Notes: generated by a model not told the origin, from the letters alone. DNA of 38,519 nucleotides from Nostoc sp. NOS(2021) (GCF_017115025.1 NZ_JABXKM010000029.1:1-38519), one strand, 5' to 3'. Shown: positions 15,011 through 24,752, counted from the first letter of the stretch. Numbers and translations are program-made.

Positions 15011-15016
15011 CTTCGT

Positions 15017-15088
15017 TGCCTCATAGCTCAATGGTAGAGCAAGCGGCTGTTAACCGCGCGGTTGTAGGTTCGAGTCCTACTGAGGCAG
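15017..15088 (+). tRNA. tRNA-Asn(GUU), array gene 11
   Basis: Acceptor TGCCTCA/TGAGGCA, anticodon stem AGCGG/CCGCG with one mismatch, loop CTGTTAA, T-stem GTAGG/CCTAC, G73 as expected, followed by encoded CCA (15089-15091). Confidence 0.92.
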
Positions 15089-15096
15089 CCATTCAT

Positions 15097-15169
15097 TGCC
15101 GGGTGGACGAATTGGTAAGTCGCATCGCTCTGAACGATGAGGTTGCAGGTTCAAACCCTGCCCTGGCAA
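15097..15169 (+). tRNA. tRNA-Gln(CUG), array gene 12
   Basis: Acceptor TGCCGGG/CCTGGCA, anticodon stem CATCG/CGATG with loop CTCTGAA, T-stem GCAGG/CCTGC, discriminator A. T1-A72 is a known feature of tRNA-Gln. Confidence 0.85.
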
Positions 15170-15172
15170 TAA

Positions 15173-15245
15173 AGCCCTGTGGTGTAATTGGCAACATAGC
15201 GCCCTTTGAAGGCGAAGATTCCAGGTTCGAGTCCTGGTGGGGCTG
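15173..15245 (+). tRNA. tRNA-Gln(UUG), array gene 13
   Basis: Acceptor AGCCCTG/TGGGGCT, anticodon stem GCGCC/GGCGA, loop CTTTGAA, T-stem CCAGG/CCTGG, G73 followed by encoded CCA (15246-15248). Confidence 0.87.
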
Positions 15246-15254
15246 CCAAACTCT

Positions 15255-15328
15255 GCTCTTGTAGCCCAATTGGAAGAGGCTGCCGTCTCAAAAACGGTAT
15301 GTTGTGGGTTCGATTCCCACCAAGAGTA
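15255..15328 (+). tRNA. tRNA with Leu(CAA) anticodon but short variable loop, array gene 14
   Basis: Acceptor GCTCTTG/CAAGAGT, anticodon stem GCCGT/ACGGT with loop CTCAAAA, T-stem GTGGG/CCCAC, A73 then encoded CCA. The variable region is 5 nt (ATGTT), so this is a type I tRNA, whereas bacterial tRNA-Leu is type II. It is closely related to array genes 15 and 18 (shared TAGCCCAA..GGAAGAGG D-arm). Confidence 0.82.
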
Positions 15329-15337
15329 CCAAAACTT

Positions 15338-15412
15338 GCTCCTGTAGCCCAACTGGAAGAGGTGGCAGACTTAAAATCTGTTTGGTTGTGGGTTCGACTC
15401 CCACCAGGAGTA
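15338..15412 (+). tRNA. tRNA with Leu(UAA) anticodon but short variable loop, array gene 15
   Basis: Acceptor GCTCCTG/CAGGAGT, anticodon stem GCAGA/TCTGT with loop CTTAAAA, 6-nt variable loop (TTGGTT), T-stem GTGGG/CCCAC, A73. Type I, and without the group I intron typical of the cyanobacterial housekeeping tRNA-Leu(UAA). The following CTA looks like a decayed CCA. Confidence 0.82.
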
Positions 15413-15416
15413 CTAA

Positions 15417-15494
<78 letters not shown>

Positions 15495-15500
15495 AAATAT

Positions 15501-15573
15501 CTGGGTGTGGCGCAGTTGGGAGCGCGGGAGTTTTGGGAACTCCAGGTCGTAGGTTCAATCCCTACCACTCAGA
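15501..15573 (+). tRNA. tRNA-Pro(UGG), array gene 17
   Basis: Acceptor CTGGGTG/CACTCAG, anticodon stem GGAGT/ACTCC with loop TTTGGGA, T-stem GTAGG/CCTAC, A73. Well formed. Confidence 0.93.
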
Positions 15574-15577
15574 CTTT

Positions 15578-15650
15578 GCCCTTGTAGCCCAACGGAAGAG
15601 GCGCTTCGCTTAGAACGAAGAGGTTGCTGGTTCAAATCCAGTCAGGGGTA
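15578..15650 (+). tRNA. tRNA with Leu(UAG) anticodon but short variable loop, array gene 18
   Basis: Acceptor GCCCTTG/CAGGGGT, anticodon stem CTTCG/CGAAG perfect, loop CTTAGAA, 5-nt variable loop (AGGTT), T-stem GCTGG/CCAGT, A73. It is the third member of the type I Leu-anticodon family. Confidence 0.83.
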
Positions 15651-15660
15651 TTGGTGAATA

Positions 15661-15735
15661 TGCGGGGATAGAGCAACAGTGGCTCGTCGGGCTGCATAAC
15701 CTGAACATCGGCAGGTTCAATTCCTGCCCCCGTCA
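15661..15735 (+). tRNA. Initiator tRNA-Met-like gene with 8-nt anticodon loop, array gene 19
   Basis: The sequence GGCTCGTCGGGCT..CATAACC is initiator-like. There is a T1-C72 mismatch as in initiators, a T-stem GCAGG/CCTGC, A73 and encoded CCA. The anticodon stem TCGGG/CCTGA encloses CTGCATAA, one G more than the usual CTCATAA-type loop, so the triplet is CAT in an 8-nt loop, or GCA if the frame shifts. Confidence 0.72.
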
Positions 15736-15746
15736 CCAAAAGCAGT

Positions 15747-15819
15747 GCTGGTGTAGCTCAATTGGCAGAGCAACTGACTTGTAATCAGTAGGTTGCAGGT
15801 TCAATTCCTGTTACCAGCT
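15747..15819 (+). tRNA. tRNA-Thr(UGU), array gene 20
   Basis: Acceptor GCTGGTG/TACCAGC, anticodon stem ACTGA/TCAGT with loop CTTGTAA, T-stem GCAGG/CCTGT, discriminator T. Well formed. Confidence 0.93.
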
Positions 15820-15827
15820 TGACTAAT

Positions 15828-15898
15828 GCGGGTGTGATGTAACGGCAGCATGAGACGCTTCCAACGTCTTCGTGCGAGTTCAAATCTCGCCGTCCGCT
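15828..15898 (+). tRNA. tRNA-Gly(UCC), array gene 21
   Basis: Acceptor GCGGGTG/CGTCCGC, anticodon stem AGACG/CGTCT with loop CTTCCAA, T-stem GCGAG/CTCGC, U73. Confidence 0.92.
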
Positions 15899-15907
15899 CT
15901 GAAACTT

Positions 15908-15979
15908 GCGGGTGTGATGTAATCGGTAGCATCTGAGTACGCCATACTCAGTGCGTGGGTTCAAGTCCCTCCACTCGCT
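15908..15979 (+). tRNA. tRNA-Gly(GCC), array gene 22
   Basis: Acceptor GCGGGTG/CACTCGC, anticodon stem TGAGT/ACTCA with loop ACGCCAT, T-stem GTGGG/CCCTC with one mismatch, U73. The 5' halves of array genes 21 and 22 are near-identical, suggesting duplication. Confidence 0.92.
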
Positions 15980-15984
15980 TGCGT

Positions 15985-16057
15985 AGTCCTGTAACTCAAT
16001 TGGTAGAGTGTCTTTCTTACAAGAAGAATGTTGCGGGTTCGATTCCTGCCAGGACTA
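15985..16057 (+). tRNA. tRNA-Val(UAC), array gene 23
   Basis: Acceptor AGTCCTG/CAGGACT, anticodon stem TCTTT/GAAGA with loop CTTACAA, T-stem GCGGG/CCTGC, A73 and encoded CCA (16058-16060). Confidence 0.92.
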
Positions 16058-16066
16058 CCAAATATT

Positions 16067-16140
16067 GGGAGTGTAGCTCAATGGAATAGAGCTTCGAGCT
16101 TCTACCTCGAAAGTTGTGGGTTCGAGTCCTACCACTCCCG
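16067..16140 (+). tRNA. tRNA-Arg(UCU), array gene 24
   Basis: Acceptor GGGAGTG/CACTCCC, anticodon stem TCGAG/CTCGA with loop CTTCTAC, T-stem GTGGG/CCTAC, G73. Confidence 0.93.
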
Positions 16141-16155
16141 CCTGAAAATGTCTTT

Positions 16156-16188
16156 AATTTTGAATTTTGAATTTTGAATTTTGAATTG
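16156..16188. repeat. Heptamer tandem repeat (AATTTTG) within the array
   Basis: Four full AATTTTG units plus a partial one, directly before tRNA-Ala. The reverse-complement repeat lies just after the last tRNA (16671-16696), so the final five tRNA genes are bracketed by inverted copies. Confidence 0.8.
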
Positions 16189-16192
16189 TTAT

Positions 16193-16266
16193 GGGGTCAT
16201 AGCTCAAATGGCTAGAGCGCCTGTTTTGCAAGCAGGAGGTTATGGGTTCAAGTCCCATTGATTCCA
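16193..16266 (+). tRNA. tRNA-Ala(UGC), array gene 25
   Basis: Anticodon stem CCTGT/GCAGG with loop TTTGCAA, T-stem ATGGG/CCCAT, A73. Acceptor GGGGTCA/TGATTCC has two G-T wobbles at positions 3 and 4; a G-U pair at 3-70 is the alanine identity element and is present. Confidence 0.93.
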
Positions 16267-16271
16267 CTGAT

Positions 16272-16346
16272 GGTATCTGAAGCCAAAGTGGTCGAGGCGC
16301 TGGTTTGTGGAACCAGTCATAGCGGGTTCAAGTCCCGTCAGATACC
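16272..16346 (+). tRNA. tRNA-His(GUG), array gene 26
   Basis: Anticodon stem CTGGT/ACCAG with loop TTGTGGA; acceptor GTATCTG/CAGATAC preceded by G-1 and followed by C73, the histidine identity pair; T-stem GCGGG/CCCGT. Position 8 is A, not the usual T. Confidence 0.92.
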
Positions 16347-16353
16347 CCTGAAT

Positions 16354-16436
16354 GGAAGATGCTGCTGAATGGACGGCAACCAAGCTTGAACCTTGGAGTA
16401 CAGGCAACTGTAGGGGTTCGATTCCTCCATCTTCCT
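16354..16436 (+). tRNA. tRNA-Ser(UGA), array gene 27
   Basis: Type II, 83 nt: acceptor GGAAGAT/ATCTTCC, anticodon stem CCAAG/CTTGG with loop CTTGAAC, long variable arm (TACAG..CTGTA). T-stem has one mismatch and the discriminator is T, where G is the Ser norm. Confidence 0.85.
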
Positions 16437-16441
16437 CTTTT

Positions 16442-16513
16442 CCACCTGAAGCCGAAAAGTGAGGCGCTGTGCTGATAACACAGAAATAGGAGGGGCAGTA
16501 CCTCCCTGGTGGA
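16442..16513 (+). tRNA. tRNA-Ile(GAU)-like, array gene 28
   Basis: Perfect anticodon stem CTGTG/CACAG with loop CTGATAA and perfect T-stem GGAGG/CCTCC. The T-loop is GGCAGTA and lacks the TTC consensus, position 8 is A, and the acceptor CCACCTG/CTGGTGG has one mismatch. Probably impaired. Confidence 0.62.
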
Positions 16514-16594
16514 TTTATATCTAGCATTGGTGTTACAAGGCTGGCGATGTAAGTATACGATCGCAGCCGCTCATTTCTTTATTTAAATTAACCA

Positions 16595-16665
16595 GGGTGG
16601 TTGGCATAACGGCTGTGCAGATAGCTCTTAACCCGCAGAAATAGGTTCGATCCCTATACCACCCA
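16595..16665 (+). tRNA. Degenerate tRNA-Lys (CUU)-like, array gene 29
   Basis: Perfect acceptor GGGTGGT/ACCACCC and T-arm ATAGG/CCTAT with loop TTCGATC; A73. The middle contains CTCTTAA, which would read CTT for Lys, but no proper anticodon stem forms around it and the D-arm is short. It is separated from gene 28 by 81 bp with no other tRNA. Confidence 0.55.
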
Positions 16666-16670
16666 TTAAG

Positions 16671-16696
16671 CAATTCAAAATTCAAAATTCAAAATT
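16671..16696. repeat. Heptamer tandem repeat (CAAAATT) after the array
   Basis: Three CAAAATT units plus a partial unit, the reverse complement of the repeat at 16156-16188. Confidence 0.8.
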
Positions 16697-16735
16697 AAGA
16701 AATACAATCTTAGCTAGCCTTTTGGCAATTGCTAA

Positions 16736-16762
16736 TATGCAACTTGAATGCACGTTAGCTTA
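16736..16762. repeat. Solo end of the 14814-14916 element
   Basis: TATGCAACTTGAATGC..GTTAGCTTA is the inverted counterpart of the end at 14814-14840. It abuts the stop codon of the NagZ-type gene (16763). Confidence 0.65.
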
Positions 16763-17848
16763 TTAATACGAACTAGCGATCGCTAGTTGAGCATGTTGCA
16801 ATAATATATCTTTATCCAGAGCATGTACGGGATATTGCGGTGTTAGTGCCAGTAGTTTCTCAATTCTTTCTCTGGCTGCCTCCACTACTGATTCGTCTAA
16901 GCTACCCTTATTGAGGGAATCGACAAAATCTTCAGCAATCTGATAAGTTCTTTCTATAGACGATGAGTTGATATTGCGCGAGACAATAAACAAGTCGCAG
17001 CCTGCATGAATTGACCGCGCCACAGTACCAGCTTTCATAAACATATCTGAGATCGCTTTCATATCCAAGTCGTCAGATACAACTACTCCCTCAAAGCCAA
17101 GTTCCTTTCTAAGTATGGTTTTGAGGATAGCCTGGGAAAGGGTTGCTGGCACATCAGCATCTATCCTGGGAAATAAGATATGGGCAGTCATGATTAAAGG
17201 AATCTGTACTTCGATTAAAGCTCTGAAGGGTATAAGTTCTCGAAGTCGCAGGTCTTCTAGAGTTAAATTAAGTATTGGTAGCTCAATATGAGAGTCTTTG
17301 CTGGTGTCTCCATGTCCGGGGAAGTGCTTGGCGCATCCCAAAATTCCTGACTCTTGAAGTCCAAGGTAGTAGTCACGGGCACCTTGAGTAGCAGTTTCGG
17401 GAGTGCTACCAAAGGCACGAGACCCAATGACGGGATTGTGGGGATGGGAAAATATATCTGCTACAGGTGCCCAAGATAAATTTATTCCCAGTGATTTTAG
17501 TTCTACTGCTGTGGCTTTTGCTACCTCACGGGCGTGCGATCGCAGCAACAAGGCATGAGGAAAGCGGGTAATTGGCAGTGGTGTCCGAATTACACGACCT
17601 CCTTCATGATCGAGAGTGATGAACATTGAATCACGTTCAGTATATTCTCGTATCTGGTTGTTCAAACCTTTGAAGCTTTCCAGCCAAACCTCATAGGGGG
17701 TGCCATCCAGAAAGTTCTTCGCGAAAAAGATCACCCCAATTGGTTTCAATTCAGTGAGTGCCCGTTTATCATCATCGCTTAATGTAGTGCCGGAAATACC
17801 TAGAATCAGGTGATGTCCAAAGCGCCTTAGCTCCTGCGATACACCCAT
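16763..17848 (-). CDS. nagZ: Glycoside hydrolase family 3, beta-N-acetylhexosaminidase (NagZ type)
   Basis: 361 aa, a single-domain GH3 TIM barrel of the usual NagZ length. Motifs: FITLDHEGGRV (residues 77-86), SWAPVADIF, then KHFPGHGDTSKDSH (174-187) with the NagZ-specific Asp185-His187 acid/base dyad, and the nucleophile motif VVSDDLDMKAI (about 256-266). It should release GlcNAc from muropeptides in peptidoglycan recycling, in the cytoplasm (no signal peptide). Start ATG at 17848. It is transcribed towards the tRNA array, and its stop directly adjoins a solo repeat end. Confidence 0.92.
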   Translation of the reverse strand: MGVSQELRRFGHHLILGISGTTLSDDDKRALTELKPIGVIFFAKNFLDGTPYEVWLESFKGLNNQIREYTERDSMFITLDHEGGRVIRTPLPITRFPHALLLRSHAREVAKATAVELKSLGINLSWAPVADIFSHPHNPVIGSRAFGSTPETATQGARDYYLGLQESGILGCAKHFPGHGDTSKDSHIELPILNLTLEDLRLRELIPFRALIEVQIPLIMTAHILFPRIDADVPATLSQAILKTILRKELGFEGVVVSDDLDMKAISDMFMKAGTVARSIHAGCDLFIVSRNINSSSIERTYQIAEDFVDSLNKGSLDESVVEAARERIEKLLALTPQYPVHALDKDILLQHAQLAIASSY

Positions 17849-18580
17849 AATCTTTTACCTATAAGTTGTGCGGTAAACAGCTGAGTTGTTCAATCTAGAG
17901 GACATAAACCTTTATCCTACATCCTTATGGGGAACGGGGGAGCTTTCAAAGGTAGGTTTTTTATTCTCCTTCCCATACTGAGCATGGAAATATATCGGGG
18001 CTGCTGCCTAAGAGAATTAAGCCAAAATATTCAGCATAATTACTGATGCTGCCAGAGATTAGTTTTCCTGCAAAAGTATTTTTGCGATCGCATCCTGCTA
18101 TTTTAATAGGTCAAAATTATTGGCAATAGCTGCTAAATACTTAACAGTCAAAATACTTAAACAAAAATATAATTGGTCTTGATTTTTACTGTATTGATGT
18201 ATTCACTGAAGAAAAATATCCCGAAAATCAACTAGCAGTCTTTAACCAATACCCCAGATATTTCCCAGAGAGCAAATACACGGATTAGCAAAGAAATCAA
18301 CTACTTTGAGACAACATTTGGGATTAGCTATTTTCAGTCAAAGGAATTACTTTTGTTTCTCTAAATCTCCTGCATGTAAATCTAGATGAAATCCACGCCG
18401 CAAAGCTATTGGCAACAATGGTATTGGCAATTTGCCTGGGCAGGTGCGTGTCAGGTAAAATTCCCTTTTACAGAAGTTGTTTGTGGAAGCGATCGCACAA
18501 TAACTCCCAAATGTAACGGATTGCAACGTATAATGAGAACGACAAAACCATTAAGAAATATTGAAGGGCATTAGGGTTAA
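17849..18580. other. 732-bp intergenic region upstream of crtP
   Basis: Divergent promoter region between nagZ and crtP. It is A/T-rich. A 62-codon frame at 18386-18574 has no Shine-Dalgarno and an odd composition, so I do not call it. I see no clear terminator, tRNA or riboswitch. HIP1-type GCGATCGC sites occur near 18086 and 18491. Confidence 0.5.
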
Positions 18581-20936
<2,356 letters not shown>

Positions 20937-20940
20937 AAAA

Positions 20941-21049
20941 TTAGTCATTTGTCCCTAGTCCCTAGTCCTTAGTGTTTTGTAAATAACCAACGACTAATGA
21001 TCAATGACTAATGACCTATGACTAATTACAAATGACTATTGACTCTCCC
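20941..21049. repeat. STRR heptamer tract after crtB
   Basis: Degenerate heptamers (GTCCCTA, then AATGACT/AATGACC/TATGACT types) begin within about 5 nt of the crtB stop. Both strands' versions occur, so the tract can also fold. Typical of heterocystous cyanobacteria. Confidence 0.7.
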
Positions 21050-21083
21050 CAACAAATCTGCTAACATTATTATTCGTGAGTCA

Positions 21084-21175
21084 GGAGAGGTGGCTGAGTG
21101 GTCGAAAGCGGCAGATTGCTAATCTGTTGTACGGCAGGCAACTCCGTACCGAGGGTTCGAATCCCTCCCTCTCCG
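21084..21175 (+). tRNA. tRNA-Ser(GCU), housekeeping copy
   Basis: Type II, 92 nt: acceptor GGAGAGG/CCTCTCC, anticodon stem GCAGA/TCTGT with loop TTGCTAA, long variable arm, T-stem GAGGG/CCCTC, G73, no encoded CCA. It is the normal isoacceptor; the array carries a second Ser(GCU) at 14644. Confidence 0.96.
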
Positions 21176-21362
21176 TTTTCCAGCTTTTGACATACGGAGT
21201 ATATCCGTATGCAAAAATAAATACTAATGTAGGGGTAAAAACTTCTACTCCAAAGATGGATGATATGATTTATCCTTTGGAGTCTTGATTCTAAGATGCA
21301 GCTAAAATCTAGTTTGAATCTTACTTTTAGGCTCCTAAATATCTGAGGAGTGAAAGTGACTT

Positions 21363-22685
21363 ATGAGAAAAATTAGCGCCGCCTTAACCTTGAGTATAGC
21401 GACCCTAACAACTGGGTTCCTAGTTGGGGCTTGTGGTGATACCAGTACCCCCAATGGCGCAGCTAACAACGGAAGTACCGCTACCCCAGCGGCAAATTCA
21501 ACTACCACAAGCAGTGCTAAAGGGCTAAAAATTGGTTCCCTGCTACCGACAACAGGCGACTTGGCTTCTATCGGGCAGCAGATGGTAGGTTCTGTTCCTT
21601 TACTGGTCGATACGGTCAACGCTTGCGGTGGAGTGAATGGCGAACCTGTTAGCTTGGTGCAAGTAGACGACCAAACCGACCCCAGATCTGGTGCTGCCGG
21701 TATGACCAAACTAGCAACTTTGGATAAGGTAGCGGGTGTAGTTGGTTCCTTTGCCAGTAGCGTTTCTAGTGCAGCAGTCTCCATTGCCACGCCGAATAAA
21801 GTGATGCTAGTTTCCCCTGGTAGTACTAGTCCTATCTTTACTGAAAAGGCTCAAAAAGGCGAATTTAAAGGCTTTTGGGCGCGTACAGCTCCCCCTGACA
21901 CCTACCAAGCACTAGCTTTAGCCCAACTTGCTAAGAAAAAAGGTTTCAAGCGAGTTTCTACAGTTGTGATTAATAACGACTATGGCGTGGGCTTTGAAAA
22001 AGCATTTGTGCAAACTTTTGAGAAATTGGGTGGAACCATCGTTAATAAAGATAAGCCTGTCCGCTACGACGCGAAAGCCCAGACATTTGATACAGAAGCG
22101 GCTGCTGCTTTTGCTGGTAAGCCAGATGCAGTCCTGGCTGTACTGTACGCGGAAACTGGCAGTTTGTTCCTGAAAGCCGCCTATCAGCAAGGCGTAGCGA
22201 AGGGTGTGCAGATTCTGCTTACTGATGGGGTGAAATCACCTAGTTTCCCAGAACAAGTTGGCAAAGATAGTGATGGTAAATATATTTTAACTGGAGCGAT
22301 CGGTACAGTACCAGGTTCCAATGGCAAAGCACTAGAAGCTTTCAACAAGCTGTGGAAGGATAAAAAGGGTGGTGTACCAGGGGAATACGCTCCTCAAGCT
22401 TGGGATGCGGCTGCCTTATTGACGTTGGCAGCGCAAGCTGCTAAGGAAAATACAGGCGTTGGCATAGCCAGCAAAATCCGTGAAGTTGCTGATGGGCCTG
22501 GCACAGAAGTTACCGATGTCTGCGAGGGACTGAAGTTACTTAAAGATGGTAAGAAGATTAACTACCAAGGAGCCAGTGGCAACGTAGATGTTGATGCTAA
22601 CGGCGATGTCGTCGGTGTTTACGATGTTTGGACAGTAGGAGACGATGGCAAAATCAAGGTAATTGACAAAGTTACCCCTAAGTAG
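21363..22685 (+). CDS. Branched-chain/neutral amino-acid ABC transporter substrate-binding lipoprotein (LivJ/NatB-like)
   Basis: 440 aa. Signal peptide with lipobox LVGAC (Cys24), a short Asn/Thr/Ser-rich linker, then a type I periplasmic binding protein: LKIGSLLPTTGDLASIGQQM is the first strand-helix, and VGGVNGEPVSLVQVDDQTDP-type and GVVGSFASSVSSAAVSIA segments are typical of the LivJ family. It would capture neutral amino acids for an ATP-driven importer of the Nat kind. No permease or ATPase genes adjoin it, so partners must be elsewhere. AGGAG lies 12 nt before the ATG. STRR repeats start right after the stop. Confidence 0.9.
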   Translation: MRKISAALTLSIATLTTGFLVGACGDTSTPNGAANNGSTATPAANSTTTSSAKGLKIGSLLPTTGDLASIGQQMVGSVPLLVDTVNACGGVNGEPVSLVQVDDQTDPRSGAAGMTKLATLDKVAGVVGSFASSVSSAAVSIATPNKVMLVSPGSTSPIFTEKAQKGEFKGFWARTAPPDTYQALALAQLAKKKGFKRVSTVVINNDYGVGFEKAFVQTFEKLGGTIVNKDKPVRYDAKAQTFDTEAAAAFAGKPDAVLAVLYAETGSLFLKAAYQQGVAKGVQILLTDGVKSPSFPEQVGKDSDGKYILTGAIGTVPGSNGKALEAFNKLWKDKKGGVPGEYAPQAWDAAALLTLAAQAAKENTGVGIASKIREVADGPGTEVTDVCEGLKLLKDGKKINYQGASGNVDVDANGDVVGVYDVWTVGDDGKIKVIDKVTPK

Positions 22686-22687
22686 AA

Positions 22688-22732
22688 AGTTAGGAGTTAA
22701 GAGTTATGAATTATGAGTTATGAGTTATGAGT
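22688..22732. repeat. STRR heptamer tract (GTTAGGA/GTTATGA type)
   Basis: Six or so degenerate GAGTTAT-like heptamers starting 3 nt after the stop of the binding-protein gene. The complementary form is at 22886-22917. Confidence 0.8.
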
Positions 22733-22828
22733 GAAACCATTACTAACTCACCCAATGTGCGACTTATTCTTGAAACCCCGCTTCCATTCCTCTCCCCCAC
22801 AGTTCGAGAGGCTTTGATTCTTACTCCC

Positions 22829-22886
22829 CTTCCCTACGAGGGAAGGGGTTGGGCTTAGGTTTGAGAGAAAGTTGCACAATACGGCG
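22829..22886. repeat. Inverted repeat, left copy flanking the barrel-protein gene
   Basis: CTTCCCTACGAGGGAAGGGG, then TTAGGTTTGAG, then AAAGTTGCACA and CGGCG. The same blocks in reverse complement occur at 23908-23964 on the other side of the gene. Confidence 0.7.
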
Positions 22887-22917
22887 TTAACTCCTAACTC
22901 CTAACTCCTAACTCTTA
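22886..22917. repeat. STRR tract (CTCCTAA) abutting a stop codon
   Basis: Four CTCCTAA heptamers, ending in ACTCTTAA, whose TTA is the (minus-strand) stop codon of the barrel-protein gene. Confidence 0.75.
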
Positions 22918-23778
22918 AAACCCAGTGAAGTTGTAACCAACTCCTAACAACAAGCCCACATCAGTTTTATCAAAAAATCCGGCATTTACAGCTGCCGTTG
23001 CTGTGAATTGAGGAGTTAGAGGCACATCAATGCCAGCAGATGCCAAAAAGGCAAATTTGGAATCATCACCAGTTTTGTAAGCACCACCCACTCCGACGTA
23101 AGGTGCGATCGCTAACGGTTCGCTAAAAGCATCTGCTGACTTGAAGGAAAAATCGTAGGTGATCGGAACTAGAATTGTGGTGTTGTCCCCAAATACGGCT
23201 GAGGGTCGCACCGATATAGAATTTGTCAGTCCGATTTTGCTAACTACCGCGAAGTTACCGTCGCCCAAAGACGAGTCACCACCACCACTCAAACCAATGT
23301 TAGCAGCCACGCCAATATAGCTGCGGCCACCACGGGTAGTTCTACCTAAATCAATATCCGATTGCGCCACTCTGGGAGCAGATGGTTGAGAAGTAGTTTG
23401 AGCAGTAGTTTGAGAAGTCGGTTGTACCAACTCAGAGGTGAGCGTCGCAGATGAGGTTGCCACTGTGCCTGGAACAGGTGTGGGCGTTACACTGGCGTTT
23501 TCCTGTATCGCAGCATTGGGCAACTGCTGTACTTTAGTTAAATTTGTGACTGTAAATGTTTGAGTTGTTTCTGTAGAGAGATTTTGGCTTGCAGTATCTA
23601 GTTCTGTACTAAACTCGTTGGGAGACGCTACGGTTGCGGAAGGGTCGGTTAATGGCTGACTGCTCACCTTGTCCACTGTCTGGGCACTTGCAGATAAGCT
23701 GCTACTCAGGACTGCAAGAGCAGCTATGCTTGGCAACCAAAAAACACCTTTACGAACAAAGATAGTATTCACATTCAC
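22915..23778 (-). CDS. Outer-membrane beta-barrel-like protein
   Basis: 287 aa. Signal peptide with cleavage probably after SASAQ (about 33), a Ser/Thr/Gln-rich linker to about residue 140 (QTTAQTTSQPS), then a compact domain of alternating hydrophobic strands (GRSYIGVAANIGLSG, AIAPYVGVGGAYKTG). It ends in YNFTGF with a C-terminal aromatic residue, the signal for BAM-dependent insertion. It looks like an 8-strand OmpA/OmpW-type barrel of unknown role. ATG start with AGGAG upstream on the minus strand. The gene lies between two inverted copies of a 57-bp repeat. Confidence 0.8.
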   Translation of the reverse strand: MNVNTIFVRKGVFWLPSIAALAVLSSSLSASAQTVDKVSSQPLTDPSATVASPNEFSTELDTASQNLSTETTQTFTVTNLTKVQQLPNAAIQENASVTPTPVPGTVATSSATLTSELVQPTSQTTAQTTSQPSAPRVAQSDIDLGRTTRGGRSYIGVAANIGLSGGGDSSLGDGNFAVVSKIGLTNSISVRPSAVFGDNTTILVPITYDFSFKSADAFSEPLAIAPYVGVGGAYKTGDDSKFAFLASAGIDVPLTPQFTATAAVNAGFFDKTDVGLLLGVGYNFTGF

Positions 23779-24333
23779 TCCTAAAACAATATTGCCACGA
23801 AAAATAAAGGGTTTTGTTGAGTTAATTCAACAAATTCGGGCAATACTCAAAATTTAACACCAAAAATCGGTTTTTACATCCTGATTTTGCTGAATTTATC
23901 TAGTTAGCGCCGTGTGCAACTTTTACTCAAACCTAAACCCCCAGCCCCTTCCCTACAAGGGAAGCTACTGTGTACACACAAGTCGGAAAACCTCATCTAT
24001 ATTGGCTTGAATCTGGTAGTCCTAACGTACCGAAAATCTGGGATGGTGTCGTACCCTCAGCAATAACACACCCTTGTATTTTAGAAGTAGTGGTAGAGCG
24101 TAGTACCCCTGCTCTGGAAAGCTTGCTACAGGCAGCAACGACTACATTAGAGTGGCTTCTCGTAGGGTATGGTTGGTCTATTTACGCCATGCTGTACTAA
24201 GAATTGCGCTTTATCAGAATAAAAGTTGATTGTGAAGTGATATTACGAAGCTTGCAAAAATATTTAGAAATTGTCTAGAAGGCAAACATGGTTCTAACGT
24301 AGAACCTATTAGGAGAGACTTGAGGCAAATGTG
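23779..24333. other. 555-bp intergenic region
   Basis: Contains the right inverted repeat (23908-23964), the GTGTACACACAAGTC repeat (23970-23984, also at 38475) and a 76-codon frame (23970-24200) that starts inside that repeat. This frame has no Shine-Dalgarno and no recognisable domain, so it is not called as a gene; it may be a remnant. Confidence 0.5.
23908..23964. repeat. Inverted repeat, right copy flanking the barrel-protein gene
   Basis: Reverse complement of 22829-22886 with a few mismatches (CGCCG, TGTGCAACTTT, CTCAAACCTAA, CCCCTTCCCTACAAGGGAAG). Confidence 0.7.
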
Positions 24334-24651
24334 ATGAGCGGAAATAATATTCAAAAGTATCGGTTTGTCTGTACCCTGACTTTCGGTGATATCTACGGTC
24401 AAATAATTGTTTGGTTGATTACAATTACCCTAAGTTTGGCATCAGCCTTGGCGCTGATGGGTGCCAAGCGACCTGTGTACGCTCTAGCAACAGCGGGTCT
24501 CGTCGTTCTGCTATCGCTACCTTTCTTGTTGTTTGCGTTTGTCACTACCTTGTTAAATCATATTGAAGTCACTCCTGTAGGGCCTGGAACCAAAATGGAA
24601 CCCATACCAGGTAATGTGTCTCAGCAACAACCTGTACAAGTAACTAGCTAA
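24334..24651 (+). CDS. Small membrane protein of unknown function
   Basis: 105 aa from ATG 24334, which has GAGG 8 nt upstream; the GTG just before is less likely. Two hydrophobic helices (about 25-45 and 52-78: LITITLSLASALALMGA and ALATAGLVVLLSLPFLLF) are followed by a polar Pro/Gln-rich tail. I do not recognise a family. It is followed by STRR repeats and an intrinsic terminator (24753-24779), so it is probably monocistronic. Confidence 0.65.
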   Translation: MSGNNIQKYRFVCTLTFGDIYGQIIVWLITITLSLASALALMGAKRPVYALATAGLVVLLSLPFLLFAFVTTLLNHIEVTPVGPGTKMEPIPGNVSQQQPVQVTS

Positions 24652-24652
24652 A

Positions 24653-24692
24653 GAGTTAGGAGTTATGAGTTATAAGTTAAGAGTTATGAGTC
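24653..24692. repeat. STRR heptamer tract after the small membrane protein gene
   Basis: GAGTTAG/GAGTTAT/AAGTTAA heptamers starting 1-2 nt after the stop codon; same family as 22688-22732. Confidence 0.8.
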
Positions 24693-24752
24693 ACTCAATC
24701 TGTCCCATAACTCTTGATTTTTAACTCCTAATTTCAAAATTTGTAATAACAT

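Noticed and set aside
18386..18574. 62-codon frame just before crtP
   Set aside because: No Shine-Dalgarno and Trp/Gln-rich odd composition; likely chance.
20941..21049. Possible CRISPR-like repetition
   Set aside because: Units are degenerate 7-mers without spacers; these are STRRs.
23970..24200. 76-codon frame
   Set aside because: Begins inside a dispersed repeat and has no recognisable domain; at most a remnant.
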